From Adineta vaga (taxonomy: Eukaryota; Rotifera), in NCBI GenBank assembly GCA_021613535.1, contig CP075492.1, positions 19,034,001-19,098,000 of the forward strand: 64,000 bases of DNA, in the 5' to 3' direction. Both the position numbers and the translations under genes were made by a program. The notes beneath the pieces were generated by a model. It searched no databases and was not told the DNA's origin. It saw nothing but the letters and a program-made list of their open reading frames with translations. How positions within the stretch are numbered: the first letter of the stretch is position 1; every line of letters starts with the position of its first letter. Below are positions 26,101-38,186 of this stretch, piece by piece.

Positions 26101-27276
26101 ATATAAAAAACTTGAGTGCTGGTCGATGGAATACAAACATACTGACGGTCGACATTGAGAAAAATAATGTGAATAATTGAGGTTTGTTGAGAGATTTTCC
26201 AGGAATCCAATGTTAAGAAGATCGTCGAACGTACTGCTTTGATTTGTTTCTTCTGATATGTTCAAAGCGGTCGGCATTAAAGTTAATGACCAATTGGCAT
26301 AGGCTGCCATGCTGTTAAGTGCACTTTGATTATTCACAAAACTGCTGTCATATGATGAAAGGAAAAGTGATTCCATGGGCCAACAAGCAACGAACCAATT
26401 TGGTACAGGAGTAGGTTGTATGTAATTCATCCAAGATATGGTTGTAAGACCGCTATAAATGACCAGTTTATAGAGAGCGGACCTCATATTACACGCACCA
26501 GAGCCAGAACAGAGGCAAATAGGAGATGTGCTGTTTTCTTGGTATGCTGCAGGAGTATATATTACTCGCCAGTTTTTCAAATCAGTTGAGTAAAGATACA
26601 ATATGTTATTCGTTACGATACCCGTCATGAATTGGTTTCCCTTTAGAAACAAGTGTACCAGCGAAAAAGTGTTAAGAAATTTTTTAATGGTACTCGTTTT
26701 AAAGGTAGCTACCATTGTTTGAACTTTAGTCTCCAATAAAGGCTGGCTTAATAAATAGCCTGATATGAGTTCTCCATCATAAAAGTTTTGAATATCATTG
26801 CCAATGGCTGTTTGCGATAGGTTGCATAGTTCTCGTAAAACTTGAAACTGATTACTAGCCGTCGCACGAAAGTCGGGTACATAGCGTATGAATGTCTTAT
26901 CGTCGAAAAGCATATTGATCCACGTTTGTGAGACAAAACCACTGGAACATATGGCATGATATTTAGGAATTACTTCAACGAATGAATGATATGGGCTAGA
27001 TACTTCAGTGCATGAACATTTGATATCATAGACATTCTGCAATTTGAAATATGCTTCCAAAGATGGATTTTTTACTTCAATTTGTTGCGTTTTAATAGCT
27101 AACACATTATAAGTAAACAAGACAGACATTGCAGAAAACAGAAGAATGATGTAAACACGTGTGGAGCATCGTTGAATGTAAATTGTTTTCGGTTCTGTCG
27201 AGTCTGTTTTGAATAGATTGAGCTCAACGAGAAATTGATTTACACGTCGAGATAGACTATGTCTTTCTTCCATCAC
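23163..27276 (-). CDS. Three-unit two-TM Cys-rich membrane protein (locus 1)
   Basis: One gene, not three. Exons 27276-25971, 25892-24552, 24497-23242 and 23195-23163 join in consistent phases to 1311 aa. Each of the first three exons carries one homologous unit. A unit has a cytoplasmic lead (LYNLNLF), TM1 after a conserved TRVYIxLL-type start, a large outer domain and TM2. The outer domain has CxC...Y..F...H.xCSSxFVSxxW, a second CxC near the middle, GCYxxxSLLxSTLECFY and a CxPxSC pair. TM2 follows GLYGGLSVVLR or GLIGGLSVSLR. Many N-glycosylation sites lie between the TMs. Two TMs per unit keep every linker cytoplasmic. I do not recognise the family. The 2-TM, Cys-rich, GG-before-TM2 layout recalls DEG/ENaC channels, but their signature motifs are missing. 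Same family as 49311-53026. Confidence 0.8.
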
Positions 27277-27320
27277 AAATTTCTATACACAAATTAATAA
27301 AAACGAGTGTTATTTACAAT

Positions 27321-27348
27321 GTGCTGGGTGTGGGTGCCTGTGTAGATG
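27321..27348 (+). repeat. Telomere-motif half-site
   Basis: GTGCTGGGTGTGGGTGCCTG, 45 bp upstream of the three-unit gene start (minus strand). No clear complementary arm, so it is a half or eroded hairpin. Confidence 0.6.
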
Positions 27349-29392
27349 TGAATGGTGCATTTACAACTAGATCTCATCGACAGGCACAAGAACATTCACG
27401 CCGTCAACTTTGAGAAGAGATGGTGACGAGAAAAAATGTTTTTGTGGTCACGAGTCGAGGGTCAAGTGAATTGAAACAACGTACGTTACTTGTATATGGT
27501 CTAAACTACTATGTTATCAAATAAGAAAGAAAGAATTTGTCTTTCAATAAATTTTCGTCATTTTTCTCTTCGATATTAGTCCATTCGGTCCAACTACCGC
27601 ACACTATTTTTTATTGCTATTTGTTGTTATCAGTAAATGTATTTTTTTTCTTTATGGAAGAAAATAAATATTTTATATTCTCTTCATTCTATTTATTTTC
27701 TTTCAGCATTTTTTTGTTTCGCCGTTCTCGATGCATATCAATTCACTAATTAACGGAAGGGGAGGGATCTTGCAATACGCCGGTCAGACTTTTCCCCTGA
27801 TGGGGTCTTCTATACTGGGGTTTTTGTATGAATAGATTGTTTGGACCAGTGACGAAGGTCACATCTTGTATAATTAATTCCAATTTAACAAACAAAGACT
27901 CGGTACAAATAATGTAGTTGCATTAATTGATATATGTAAGCATTTTTCAGATATAGAAATTGTTTAAAATGTTTATTAAGCGTGCAAACACAACGATTTT
28001 ATGAATTAATACTGAAATATCCCTAGTTGAGATGAAGAATCTATCCATAAATCTCTCGTCTGTGAACGTTCCTGTGTTCCACACTTACCTTTGAAAGAGT
28101 TCAATTTTCAGATGAACAATGTGTTCAAATAAGAGAGATAAAATATATTTGAACGTAATATTATGTCTAATAGTTGTCTTACAAACTTGTTTGTTCTTAT
28201 TTCACTGACGTACTCTCTTAAACAAAGTACAAGGTTTATATATTTTAGGGAGAGAGAGAAAAAAAGATGGAAGGAAAAGTTAAAAAAACGTTTATTCATC
28301 ACTGTGAAAACTGTTTATCCAATATGACATTCCATTTTCTTAATTGATACATGTAAATTCAAAAATTTAATATGTAGGGTATGGTGACGATGGAATATTT
28401 TTTATGATTATTCGTAGTTTTTATCGTAATTGAAAAATATATATCCATTTAAGGAAAATTACAGTAAGTAAACAATATTTCAGTGTAATCTTAGTGAAGA
28501 TATCGTGATAACATCATATATCAGTCTAGAGATGTGAGCAACCGCGATAAAAATACGAATATCCGTCTTTTAAACCTTTTCAGTGTTGAGAACTAAGTTT
28601 TGAGTTTGTTCCAATCTAGTTTCTTATTATAATATTCTATATCATCGTTTTCCGTCATTTTTGCTTGGAAATTTCATCAAAAAGGAAAAATTCCTGAAAA
28701 AAAGAATTGAAAAACTCAAGCTGCCAATCAAAACATCGGTTTACATCTCTACATGAGTCCTATTCTTTGTCAAAACAACATAATGGAAGAAAAAAGAATA
28801 ACTTTTTTCTCATTAGGAAAAACTATTATAAATTAGTTTTGACAATTGAAGTGTTTCTAAGAGAGAAAGAAATCTTTTTAAACGGTCTTCTAAAGAAATA
28901 CAAAGAAAAGTCAAAAAAATGTCCTGTAAATAAATTTTACCATACACAAATCATTCATTGTCCGTTTCTCTATGAAGCAAACTTTGCAGTTATTTTCTTT
29001 CATTTACATGTATACATGATGAAGTTTTCCTTTTTTCTCGTATCTCTTTCAATTGACAGTTTTATGACTTCTAGTTTCTTGCATATGAAATATGATGCTG
29101 TGTCATTATAGATGAAGTAACTTCAAGAAAAAAAGACACTCAATTAAATGAAAATCGACGAAATTCTCAGTGACTCGCATATATTCAGAAGCAGAAGTTG
29201 ACGATTTGGATCTATTTTCAAGAAGATATTCCAGACACGCTTCTATTGTTTACATTTTGATAGATCGAATAAAATTACAATCTGTTTAAAAATTTAAAGA
29301 AGTTTTAATTTTTCGTCCAAATAAGCCGTTCTTCAAAAGATTAATATGTTAGAACTAAATCTGTATACATAGTGTTGAGTGTCACGTTCGGT
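27349..29392. other. Intergenic region with foldback-element fragment
   Basis: No supported gene; the open frames at 28108-28302 and 28707-29111 look like chance in AT-rich DNA. At 27760-27830 a G-rich patch (GGGGTCTTCTATACTGGGG) resembles the outer arm of the foldback element at 7480-7640 and is probably an old copy. Confidence 0.5.
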
Positions 29393-29416
29393 CCCTCACC
29401 CACACCCACACCCTCG
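29393..29416 (-). repeat. Telomere-motif half-site
   Basis: CCCTCACCCACACCCACACC followed by CTCGGG. It abuts the left edge of dispersed-repeat copy 2. The C-rich strand only is present. Confidence 0.7.
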
Positions 29417-29803
29417 GGATGATCTGTGCTAGGGCTAAGGGTGAACCCTAAGATCCCCCAGCACATGCCCAAAAATCCGTTTGAAACAGCCCAGTCTCGT
29501 AAGACAGTGCCGGCTTTCAAACCGATGAGAACAGATATTACACTTCGATCTAAGCCTGAAAATAAGACGAGAAGCGATACTATATTATTGTCATTCTTAC
29601 TCTCGAACATGTGTGTATCTTTACACATTCTCATTTGCAGAATAAAAAAATGACGAAATACTCAAATGTATTATTCACATTGTACAGCATAACTCGAATG
29701 ATTATATCCTACTGCAAATGTCACATTCATGCGATCAATAATAGAATGACAAACAGTTACTTAGAATTTTTTTAGGAGTCTAAGTTCGATCAAACTTAGC
29801 CAT
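29417..29803 (+). repeat. Dispersed repeat, copy 2 (longer)
   Basis: Matches copy 1 (15303-15604) from 29492 on and extends about 75 bp further left, where it instead matches copy 3 in reverse (AAATCCGTTTGAAACAGCCC). The minus-strand frame GLDRSVISVLIGLKAGTVLR is again open. Part of a dispersed family of unknown nature. Confidence 0.8.
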
Positions 29804-30017
29804 CGACAAACTGTTAGTGGAACAACACTCGCTTAGAGTAAAGTCAAATTTATGAATCATTCTTTATCGTTCTGACGTAAAAATCTTGCATAATTTTTCT
29901 CATTCTACAAATGAGAATGTGTAGGAAATCGGTCACAAATCGCATCATCACGTCTGATTGCATCTTGAACACATACGCCTGTTCTATAATGGCAGCGTAG
30001 TATTGTTAAATGATCTC

Positions 30018-30225
30018 AAAAGACACAGACATAGTCGAGAGTAAGAATGGCAATCATTTAGTATCGCTTCTCGCCTTCTCAGGCTTAGATCGAAGTGTAG
30101 TATCTGTTCTCGTCGGTTTGAAAGCCGGCGCCGTCTTACGAGACTGGGCTGTTTCAAACGGATTTTTGGACATGTGCTGTGGAATCGTAGGGTTCACCCT
30201 CATCCATAGCACAGATCTTCTCGAC
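30018..30225 (-). repeat. Dispersed repeat, copy 3 (inverted)
   Basis: Inverted relative to copies 1 and 2, containing GAGAGTAAGAATGGCAATCA and GGCTTAGATCGAAGTGTAGT. With copy 2 it forms an inverted pair about 400 bp apart. The conserved frame reads SLLAFSGLDRSVVSVLVGLK on the plus strand here and runs to about 30327. Confidence 0.8.
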
Positions 30226-30714
30226 ACAGCAGTGCCGTCGAGAATGGTCAACTCTTTGAGTACCATCTTTATTCTAAATCCAATGACAACAATCACCGAA
30301 GTGTTTCCTCACTTTGAGATGGTGTAGGATGATTTGCAATTATAATTTCGATCGTTAATAGTCGGAAAATATAAAATTCATTTTCATAGATTATGATGGA
30401 GCAGTATACTTCTATGGCTATTATTCTACTCACTCAGAATCGTTAAAAACATTTTTCACAGTCAGCAGTTTTACTTTTCTTACAAACGAAATGTACAGAA
30501 TTGCAACAAAAAAGGTGTAGACGTTAATCATTCTTTTGCGTTGATTTAAGATATGCGTCAAGATGATGAAATCAACATTCATTTTTGCAGGTATGAGAAG
30601 CGAAAAAGTTGTAAGGAATGACATCACTTAGTGGCGAAATATTTACTTGAAACAAGCAATTGGAAATTTTACTGTAATATTAATAGTCATCGAAAAAAAC
30701 ACCTTCCATTTGCA

Positions 30715-31248
30715 ATGAATTGTACTATTTGTGGTGAAACAAGTGACAAAATCTATGACAGTATTCATTTATGTCAACTTTGTTATCAAACAAATATCAG
30801 ACATTTGAATTCCTTCAATGACCATCTTGAATATGAACCTTCGAACTTCATCATCGACAATATCTATTTGGGTTCTCAAAAATCTGCTGTTGATCTCAAC
30901 AAATTATTTAGCCTCAATATTCAATACGTACTAATATTAGGCAAAGGTATGCAAGGAAATTTCAATAGAATTATCTATAAAACGATAGAAATCGACGATT
31001 CATTAGAACAAAATCTTTCCAACTACATTGAAGAAGCATTAGAATTTGTTTGTGAAAGTCAAAAAAACAATTCCAATATCTTAGTACATTGTGTTTCTGG
31101 TATTTCTCGTAGTGCTTCGATAGTTATCGCTTATATGATGAACAAATATCAAATGAATTATGATCAAGTCTTTTCTTATGTGCAAACAATACGACCAATT
31201 GTACGTCCAAATTCGAATTTTATCCGACAACTAAACAGTCATCAGTAA
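30715..31248 (+). CDS. Dual-specificity phosphatase with N-terminal Cys-knuckle
   Basis: 177 aa from ATG 30715, chosen because the longer open frame upstream has no ATG. The catalytic P-loop is HCVSGISRSAS (HCx5R plus Ser), followed by IVIAYMM and a C-terminal RPIVRPN segment, as in DUSP/MKP-type phosphatases. The Asp pair in EIDDSLEQNL is in the position of the general acid. DUSPs remove phosphate from Tyr and Ser/Thr, often of MAP kinases. Ahead of the domain two CxxC pairs (CTICGE, CQLCYQ) could bind one zinc. That small N-terminal addition is unusual. Single exon, with no membrane segment, so cytosolic or nuclear. Confidence 0.85.
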   Translation: MNCTICGETSDKIYDSIHLCQLCYQTNIRHLNSFNDHLEYEPSNFIIDNIYLGSQKSAVDLNKLFSLNIQYVLILGKGMQGNFNRIIYKTIEIDDSLEQNLSNYIEEALEFVCESQKNNSNILVHCVSGISRSASIVIAYMMNKYQMNYDQVFSYVQTIRPIVRPNSNFIRQLNSHQ

Positions 31249-31974
31249 ATTCGTTTTTTCTCAATGAATAATACAACATAGGATTGTGATTTTTACTGTT
31301 GTTGAGTCACACCACATCCATCTCTCTTTTCTGTTATCCATATGATTTATTAGTTTTAATTAAAAATATTTCATCAATGAAAGATCTATTGATCATATCC
31401 ACATAGGATCGTGTTCGATCTGCAGCTTCTCTCTTAAGTCTAAACAGAAGTCAGTGTTAGAATAGAATCATCGTCTTGCGGGTGGATGTGGGTGTCGGTG
31501 TGAGTTTCTTTCTCATCCACATCCACACCCTCTATCATTTCCACTACCAAGAATTTCACCTTCTCGTTCACTTTCACATCAACGCATTATTCAATGATTC
31601 TTATAATCTACCACATATATTTGACCGAAATGATCAAGAACTGTTCTCTGAGAAGGATACAATCGATTCAGACTGTTTCACTGACCATTTTCACCGGTTA
31701 CAACGTTTGCGCATTGTTTGAATATGATTTCTACGGAAGAAAAAGCAGTTTTTATTCCTTATTTATCTTTATACTTCCTAATGCATCTCTACCTCTTCGT
31801 ATCTATAAAACTTTATTTGTCAATGATAAGAATTAATTTACGATAATAAAATGCCATTATATAGAAAAAAGAACTTTAAAAATATTTGTTTTTTTTTCTT
31901 TCAATGCAAAAGAAAATAATTTTCTCTAGAAACATATTACTCCGATTATTCCAGATAAAAGAAATAAGATCAAA
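31249..31974. other. Intergenic region
   Basis: Holds one telomere-motif hairpin (separate entry). Otherwise AT-rich with no supported gene. Confidence 0.45.
31478..31532. repeat. Telomere-motif hairpin
   Basis: GGGTGGATGTGGGTGTCGGT is followed by CATCCACATCCACACCCTC, separated by a pyrimidine-rich spacer. Confidence 0.8.
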
Positions 31975-33677
31975 ATGAATATATTGAAAATCATATTTAT
32001 TTTTATTTTTTTCATTTATGGTACAGTAATTTCTATAAAAAATGATCAAGAATCTAATGCTCTTATAACAACAGAGTACAGCAATTATTTATATGAATTT
32101 AGTTCAACATTTGTTCGACCAAATGGCAATTCAAGTAATTACCATTTTCATTCGATTGTAGTACAAATTTTTCAAACTGGTTCATATAGTTTTACAAGTA
32201 ACGGTATTGATCTTTATGGGTCTTTTCATAGGAGTGTTGTTGATCTAATTAATCCTTCTAAAAATATGATTACATTTGATGATAATAGTGGTGGTAATGG
32301 ACAATTTCAAATAAAACTTGGTTTACAATCTGGTTATTTCTATTTTTTAATGGTTACTACATCTTTTCCAAATGTAACAGGATCATTTGTGATCATATAG
32401 TTGAAGGTCCAGCTAATGTTGGACTCGCTTATAATGATCTTTTCGTTTTGGGATATACGACAACAAGTAAATAAATCTGTTTATTACAAATTTAAATATC
32501 TATAACTTTATTTTAGCTACAATTCCAACTATAATAACATCTGATCATTCAGGTGTTTTATCATGTAACAACTTACAATTCTCTCGACCATCGAGTCTTT
32601 CAGAAAATCATTATTATCAAGCTGTTGAAATAATACCTCCTATAAACGGCGCATATATTTCCATGAGTAGTAGTTCAATGGATACTGTTGGTTATTTTTA
32701 CAAAAATTTCTTTAATCCATTTTATCCTTATCGGTATTTGACTGCATCTAATGATGATAATGATGGTGACAAACAATTTCGTATTAATGTTACTTTACAA
32801 TTTCCATACAAATATATTTTGGTTATTACTACATTTGGAGATAATATTACAGGAAATTTTTTTATTAAAGCAATAGGTCCAGCATCCCTTGATTTTACGT
32901 CGATTGATCAAATAAGAAGTAAGTAAAGAAAAATATATAAGAATAGTAAATGTTTTCTCGTTTATTTTAGGTTATTATAATAATAGTTTATCTTGTAATG
33001 GTGCATCATATTCCCGCTGGGGTTCGAATAGTGATCTTTCTTGTTATTTTTATCGAGCAGTTTCTGTGGTAACTTCTAAGAATGGTTTTTTTACATTTTT
33101 TAGCAATAGTTCGATGGACACATATGGTTATCTTTACAATAATTCTTTTGATCCACTCAGTCCATCACAAGATTGCATTAAAATTAGCGATTATGATGCT
33201 ACTAATGGCCAATTTCGAATTAGTTCTACTTTACAATCTGATAGTACATATGTTTTAGTCATTACGACAAGAAAAGAAAATATTCAAGGAACATTTCAAA
33301 TTATAGCAAATGGTCCATCACAGGTTTACTTCTATCCAAGATCAGGTAGATCAATATAAGAATAAACTAGTACAAAATTAATTTCTTTCTTTTTATGTAG
33401 AACAATATTCATTATGTCCTAATTGTATAACGTTATCAAATTCAAATCGATTATCTACGGAAAACAAATCGTTGCTATTGTTGTTCCAATTTTGATTGCG
33501 TTGATTCTACTTACTATTGGTTGTTGTGTATATTGATATAAACATAAAAAAATACCCAGACATCATCAAAATGTTCAAGTAGATGTACCTTATACAATTC
33601 TATTAACAAGAATGTCTGACCGTTTTGAACAACAACCACCATCATATGAATCAGTTCTATCACTACGAAGAACATAA
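31975..33677 (+). pseudogene. Decayed surface protein with three PPC-like repeats
   Basis: Signal peptide (ILKIIFIFIFFIYGTVISI), then three related units of about 130 aa with the pattern G-x-[FY]-x-F-x-S-S-x-D-x-x-G-Y-L-Y, a DD/GNGQF turn and LQSxxxYxLVxTT...G.F.I...GP. This resembles bacterial pre-peptidase C-terminal (PPC) beta-sandwich domains; that is inference by pattern. A TM segment (IVAIVVPILIALILLTIGCC) and a tail with PPSYESV, a PPxY-type motif, follow. Introns separate the units. Lesions: a frame change near 32393 with TAG, another near 33465 before the TM, and an in-frame TGA at 33534-33536 just after the TM. If these are real it is a pseudogene. Confidence 0.65.
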
Positions 33678-33857
33678 AATCAAATCGATTTTATATGAAA
33701 AGAATGTGTGTTTAAGAAACAAAAAAAAATATAGTTTTTCTGTTCACATTGATTTACAGATCTTTTTATTTGTTTTTATACATTTGAAGAGCTGAATGAT
33801 TATGAGAGGAAAGGATTGTTTTCGAATTGACAAACGTTCTTCATGAGCTGAACGTGT

Positions 33858-33942
33858 TTGTGGGTGTGGGGTGTGGGGTGTGGGTGAGGGTGTCGGTCCA
33901 GGTGCACAGAGATCACTATATTACCCACACCCACCCCTCAAG
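33858..33942. repeat. Telomere-motif hairpin
   Basis: GTGGGTGTGGGGTGTGGGGT on the left; TTACCCACACCCACCCCTCA on the right, ending CTCAAG. The GGGGTGTGG variation is like that of terminal telomere arrays. Confidence 0.85.
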
Positions 33943-34420
33943 AGAACGACAAATGTACATCGATCGTATTTTTCGCGAAGGTGCGCCATCTGCACAACAC
34001 GAATTTGGTATGATTGAATCGTCTGATGTCATACTAATGGTTATTAAGACTTGACAAATCCAAAAATTTCCAATATTACTTAAAAAATTCCACACATATG
34101 TCAGAAAAGTAACAGAGAACTTATCCATTATAATATTCACTGGCTTTTTTTGTCAAAATCATATGTTCTTCGTCACGATTGTTTTTTTGTGTAGGCAGAA
34201 AATATTATTTGCATCCTATGAGTCATTCAAAATAAGGTAGTGTGATCACATCCTTTTTTCGTGCTCGTTTCTATGAAGTTTGGACTTATCTATTGCGTGC
34301 AGCACAAAAAGCTAAAGTAATTCGATAGTGACGCACTTAATCTGACTATTGACAACTGTTTTTTTACCAACTTATAAGAAGCATTTCACAATAAACAGTA
34401 TAACGAGTAAACGCAGTATC

Positions 34421-35483
34421 ATGGGCAAGATTTTCTCGGCCAATCGTCGACAACGATTTGAGTCCCTTCCCAATGAAATTCTCATGGAAATTTTTTATTA
34501 TATCGATCCTATTGATCTTCGTAGTTTCAAAGGTCTTAATAAAAGAATTGATCGCATAATTGAAGTTTTAAAAATCAATGTTAATATTCATTGGAAGGCG
34601 AAAATGGATCCTACATGTTTATCTATTTTTAATCCATCACAAATTATTCGTTTGGAAATGCGTAATCGGTGGTTTTCAATGAATTTAACGAGCATGACAG
34701 AACTTCAATCGCTCACACTTGACTGCAATTGTCTTTCAGACGACCAGTTAAATCAGGTAATCACGATATTGTAAAAGGACAGTGATTTCGAATTGAAAGT
34801 ATTTATTTAGATGATCACACTTACTCTACATTATTTGGTGCGGCTCTCCATTGACAATGTAACCTCTAATCTGCAGAATCTTTTATTTTATACAATTTTT
34901 CGTGGCGAACATTTTCCTTCGCTCAAAATATGTCGACTGAAATCAAGACATTCATAATTTAAAACTCGATGATAATAATTCATTACCAAACAACATCGTT
35001 CGTTCTTTGACTATTAACAAATGGAGTTGGCATGAACTCAGATCTTTACTGTATCAATTACCTCATTTGTGCCGACTGGACACACATTTTGCAGAACCAT
35101 ATCCCTTGTCAGTTACGTCTATTGATCCTCATTTATCAATCAAACATCTACGAATTACATTGAATAATCCGTCAGATGACCTGGCAACATTATTGAAATT
35201 GACACCCAATCTTGTTCGATTACGTATTCGTGGTAGTCTCGGAAATATCAGTGTGTTAAAGCATCTCAATAAGATAGCCGAAATGCTGTTCGATCTTGTG
35301 CCTCATCTTCAATATTTCCACTGCGAACTATACTGTTATTCAAATGAGGATGACAATGAATTGAATATACGATCGATTCATCGACTCTTTGAAGGCGTCC
35401 GATGTCTTTATGGAAGCGCTCAAAACCGATGCTATGCTACTGATATCACCCCTTATCCAATTCCCAATGAGTATGAAAGTTAG
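34421..35483 (+). CDS. F-box protein, one frameshift
   Basis: Starts MGKIFSANRRQRFESLPNEI. The F-box is LPNEILMEIFYYIDPIDLRSF, expected to bind Skp1 and bring substrates to an SCF ubiquitin ligase. Exon 1 is 34421-34756, exon 2 begins 34811. The rest is Leu-rich with irregular LRR-like spacing (LTLDCNCLSDDQLNQ, LVRLRIRGSLGNISVL). Near 34940-34955 the frame shifts (KSRHS-stop in one frame, DIHNLKLDD in the next), so the protein is interrupted unless this is a base-call error. The end at 35483 is plausible. It belongs to the same broad family as the gene at 40864. Confidence 0.7.
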
Positions 35484-36802
35484 TATTTGGTTGATTCTTG
35501 AGAGATACTATTAATTTTTGTGTACTCCAAACGCGATTACACTCTAAAAACGGTCAATGTGTCCACTCGTTTACGCGATAACTCTTTTTGGATTTTCATT
35601 GGTGCAAAAACGTATGTCTTGAGAATTTGTCGATCATGATAAGATAAAGTTTTAGTAGTAGGAGTTCTTGAGTTGGTTTTTGTAAGAAGATACAGATAAT
35701 TTTTCGACTCACTGTAATTATCTAAAATAAATAAAGGCTGGAGGTGTCAGTTATTTCTGCTTTTTGAAGTACACATAATTCGCAGATTCAAATTTCTTTC
35801 GAAAATAATGTTTCACTTAAAACTTAAAGATAGAATTATTTCTCATTTAGTTATCGTGCGATCGACCTCCTCGAGCTCATCACCACACTCGACTTCGCCG
35901 TCATCATCATACTGCAGTTATTATGATAATGATAACTTTCGTAAGTATAATACAAGCGACTAAGGTGATGATAATGGATTTATCGATTCTGATATGGAAT
36001 GCGTGATAACTACAAGCAAAACTATGGGTCATTGTCATAGAGTGGAAATAATGCTTAAAGGAGAATAAAACTTTTACACTTATAATAATCATTATTCATT
36101 GAAATAACATTATTAGAAATAAAGATAGAGTTAGATCGTTTTGTTCGTGAAAATATCAACAAGATGTGTGTGTGTGGGTCGATGAGGGTATATCTTCTTC
36201 GCTCACATCTACACCCACACCCTCAATTCTCGACTTTCTTTTCTTCATCAAATATATTATTCGTCTCTACGTACATGATCTTGTCAAAGAGTCATACACG
36301 AACCTCTGAAAATTCTTATTTTCTATACTTCCTTTCGAATATCTTTTAAGAGAACAATGTATAGCTAAATTCAATTGATGGAATGTTCTTCCTAGATCAA
36401 ATATTACATCAGGATACATTTCGCTTTTATATATCTTTGAGTTTTCGTACATACTTTTACGATAGTCAAATATTCTACACATTCTCACTTTCATATCTAA
36501 AGCAAAATAAAAAAAGCAATCGATGAGATATATGGGAATCTGATTCAATATTTGTTCTTCATGGTATTCCTTCCTTTATTGAAGGAATGATAAATAGTCA
36601 TAGATTTGTTTCATAATACTATTAGTATATAAATATATGTATATATATATATATATATATAACGTGTGCAAGTCAAGGTAAGCCGATTTAGTTTTGTACC
36701 ATAAATATTATTTTTATTTGATTATTTTATATAATTTCATAGATAAAATATAGAATTCAGTTTAAATGAAATAGAAATCTTGTAGAATAAAGAGTTACGA
36801 TG
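35484..36802. other. Intergenic region with TA repeat
   Basis: Contains a telomere-motif hairpin (36163-36227) and a TA-rich microsatellite at about 36633-36660. The minus frame 36267-36548 has no recognised domain and is left out. Confidence 0.5.
36163..36227. repeat. Telomere-motif hairpin
   Basis: TGTGTGTGTGTGGGTCGATG is followed by CACATCTACACCCACACCCT ending CTCAA. Confidence 0.75.
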
Positions 36803-38186
36803 GAAAGAATTCATCATACAATGCTGATTGTGGTTCTCTATATTCTCTCTGCTGTCTATCAACATTTTCCAAGTCTTATGTTTTTATTTACGATACGGAA
36901 AACTCACCCTCATTACAATATTATGACTGTCTTCATTCTGGACTTTCAACAACTCGATATGATGTTGGTGGTATCAAATATTGTCGACAGTTATATGAAA
37001 ATCAATCATTAAATCGTCATTTTAATCAATCCTGTCATAACAATGGTATTTTGTGCTCATTTGAACAATTGTCTATTCTTAATCTATCAGCATTCGATGT
37101 TTTAAAATGGAGTTCTAGTATAGAACAAGTAGATCTTTATTAAAAATATTTAACCAATAATGCACTTGATATTGAAGATGCATATATATGTAACTGTACA
37201 CTTCGATCTTCATTTGGTAAATTTTGTGAATATTATTTTTACTTCGATACCACATCCTTCGATGAAGCCATTACATTACAGTTTGATTTGATTTCAAGTA
37301 ATATTACAGTTGATGAGAGCATCAATGTTGGTAGTCAACTTCATAATAATCGACCATGCTATACGACATTGATATGTGATTCTGGATTAATGTGTCTTGA
37401 TTGGAGGCATATTTGTGATGGTAAGGAAACGAGAAATATTTATTATTTTAATTTCATCTTTTAATAATTGATTCTATAGGTAAGCAACAATGTATGGAAG
37501 GTTTAAGATGAAGAATCTTGTGAAAAATTAGAATTCAATGAATGTGAAGATGATGAATATAGATGTGCTAATGGAATGTGTATTCCAGAAGAATATTGGT
37601 TAGATGGAGATTATGATTGTATGGATTGGACAGATGAGATCGGTATTAGTGTTTCCACAGGATCACACTGTTATCAGTCGCCATTGTTCGAATGTGATGA
37701 ACATTTATGTCCTTATAATCAATGGTCATGTGGCGATGGTAGATATTTATATGTTTTTAAATAAGTAGTTATCTTCTATTCTTGTCATATAGGTCAACAG
37801 CTGCCAAAGATAAATGCGCGTTCTTTGTCAAATGCGCATTAGGTAGAGGTCTCGATCGAGATTGTCCATGTAAAAATTTTGTTACGTGCCGTCTATTAAT
37901 AATTAATTCGTGTACGAATATGTCATTGATCTATCCTACATTAGGCAGAATAATTGCTCCGCATGTTATCATGGATTATACACATGATCGTGATTGGATA
38001 AATAGAAAACCACATAAGATTTTGTATCAAGGACGAATAAAATGTATTGGTTATCAGACAATAACAAATCGTATTCGGCGATGGATACTCACTGAGTCAT
38101 TTGATTTTTATGATTATAAAACATGCATATTCTATATGAAAAGATTCGGCTTTTCAATCGAATTTTTTGACAGAACAACTAAATGA
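36800..38186 (+). pseudogene. Decayed LDL-receptor class A repeat protein
   Basis: The remains of a secreted protein: signal-like start (MLIVVLYILSAVY), a Cys-containing ectodomain (YYDCLHSGLSTTRYDVGG, ICNCTLRSSFGKFCEY), then LDLa modules (LMCLDWRHICDG; CANGMCIPEEYWLDGDYDC, MDWTDE; WSCGDG). LDLa modules bind Ca2+ and ligands. Lesions: the signal and ectodomain are in different frames, TAA at about 37141, one extra base near 37509 that shifts the second LDLa, and multiple frame changes after 37790, where only pieces such as ILYQGRIKCIGYQTITN remain. Introns are still visible at 37422-37479 and about 37740-37792. Clearly non-functional. Confidence 0.75.

Noticed and set aside
23163-27276. Three separate tandem genes
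   Set aside because: The 3' ends of the upstream units carry GT donors and the next units begin at AG acceptors in matching phase; summed exons give a whole number of codons.
28707-29111. 134-codon plus frame starting at TTG
   Set aside because: No ATG start, Phe/Lys/Ser-rich AT-driven composition, no family resemblance.
33858-33942. A chromosome end or true telomere array
   Set aside because: The G-rich run is under 60 bp, is followed by its complement, and genes continue on both sides; it is interstitial.
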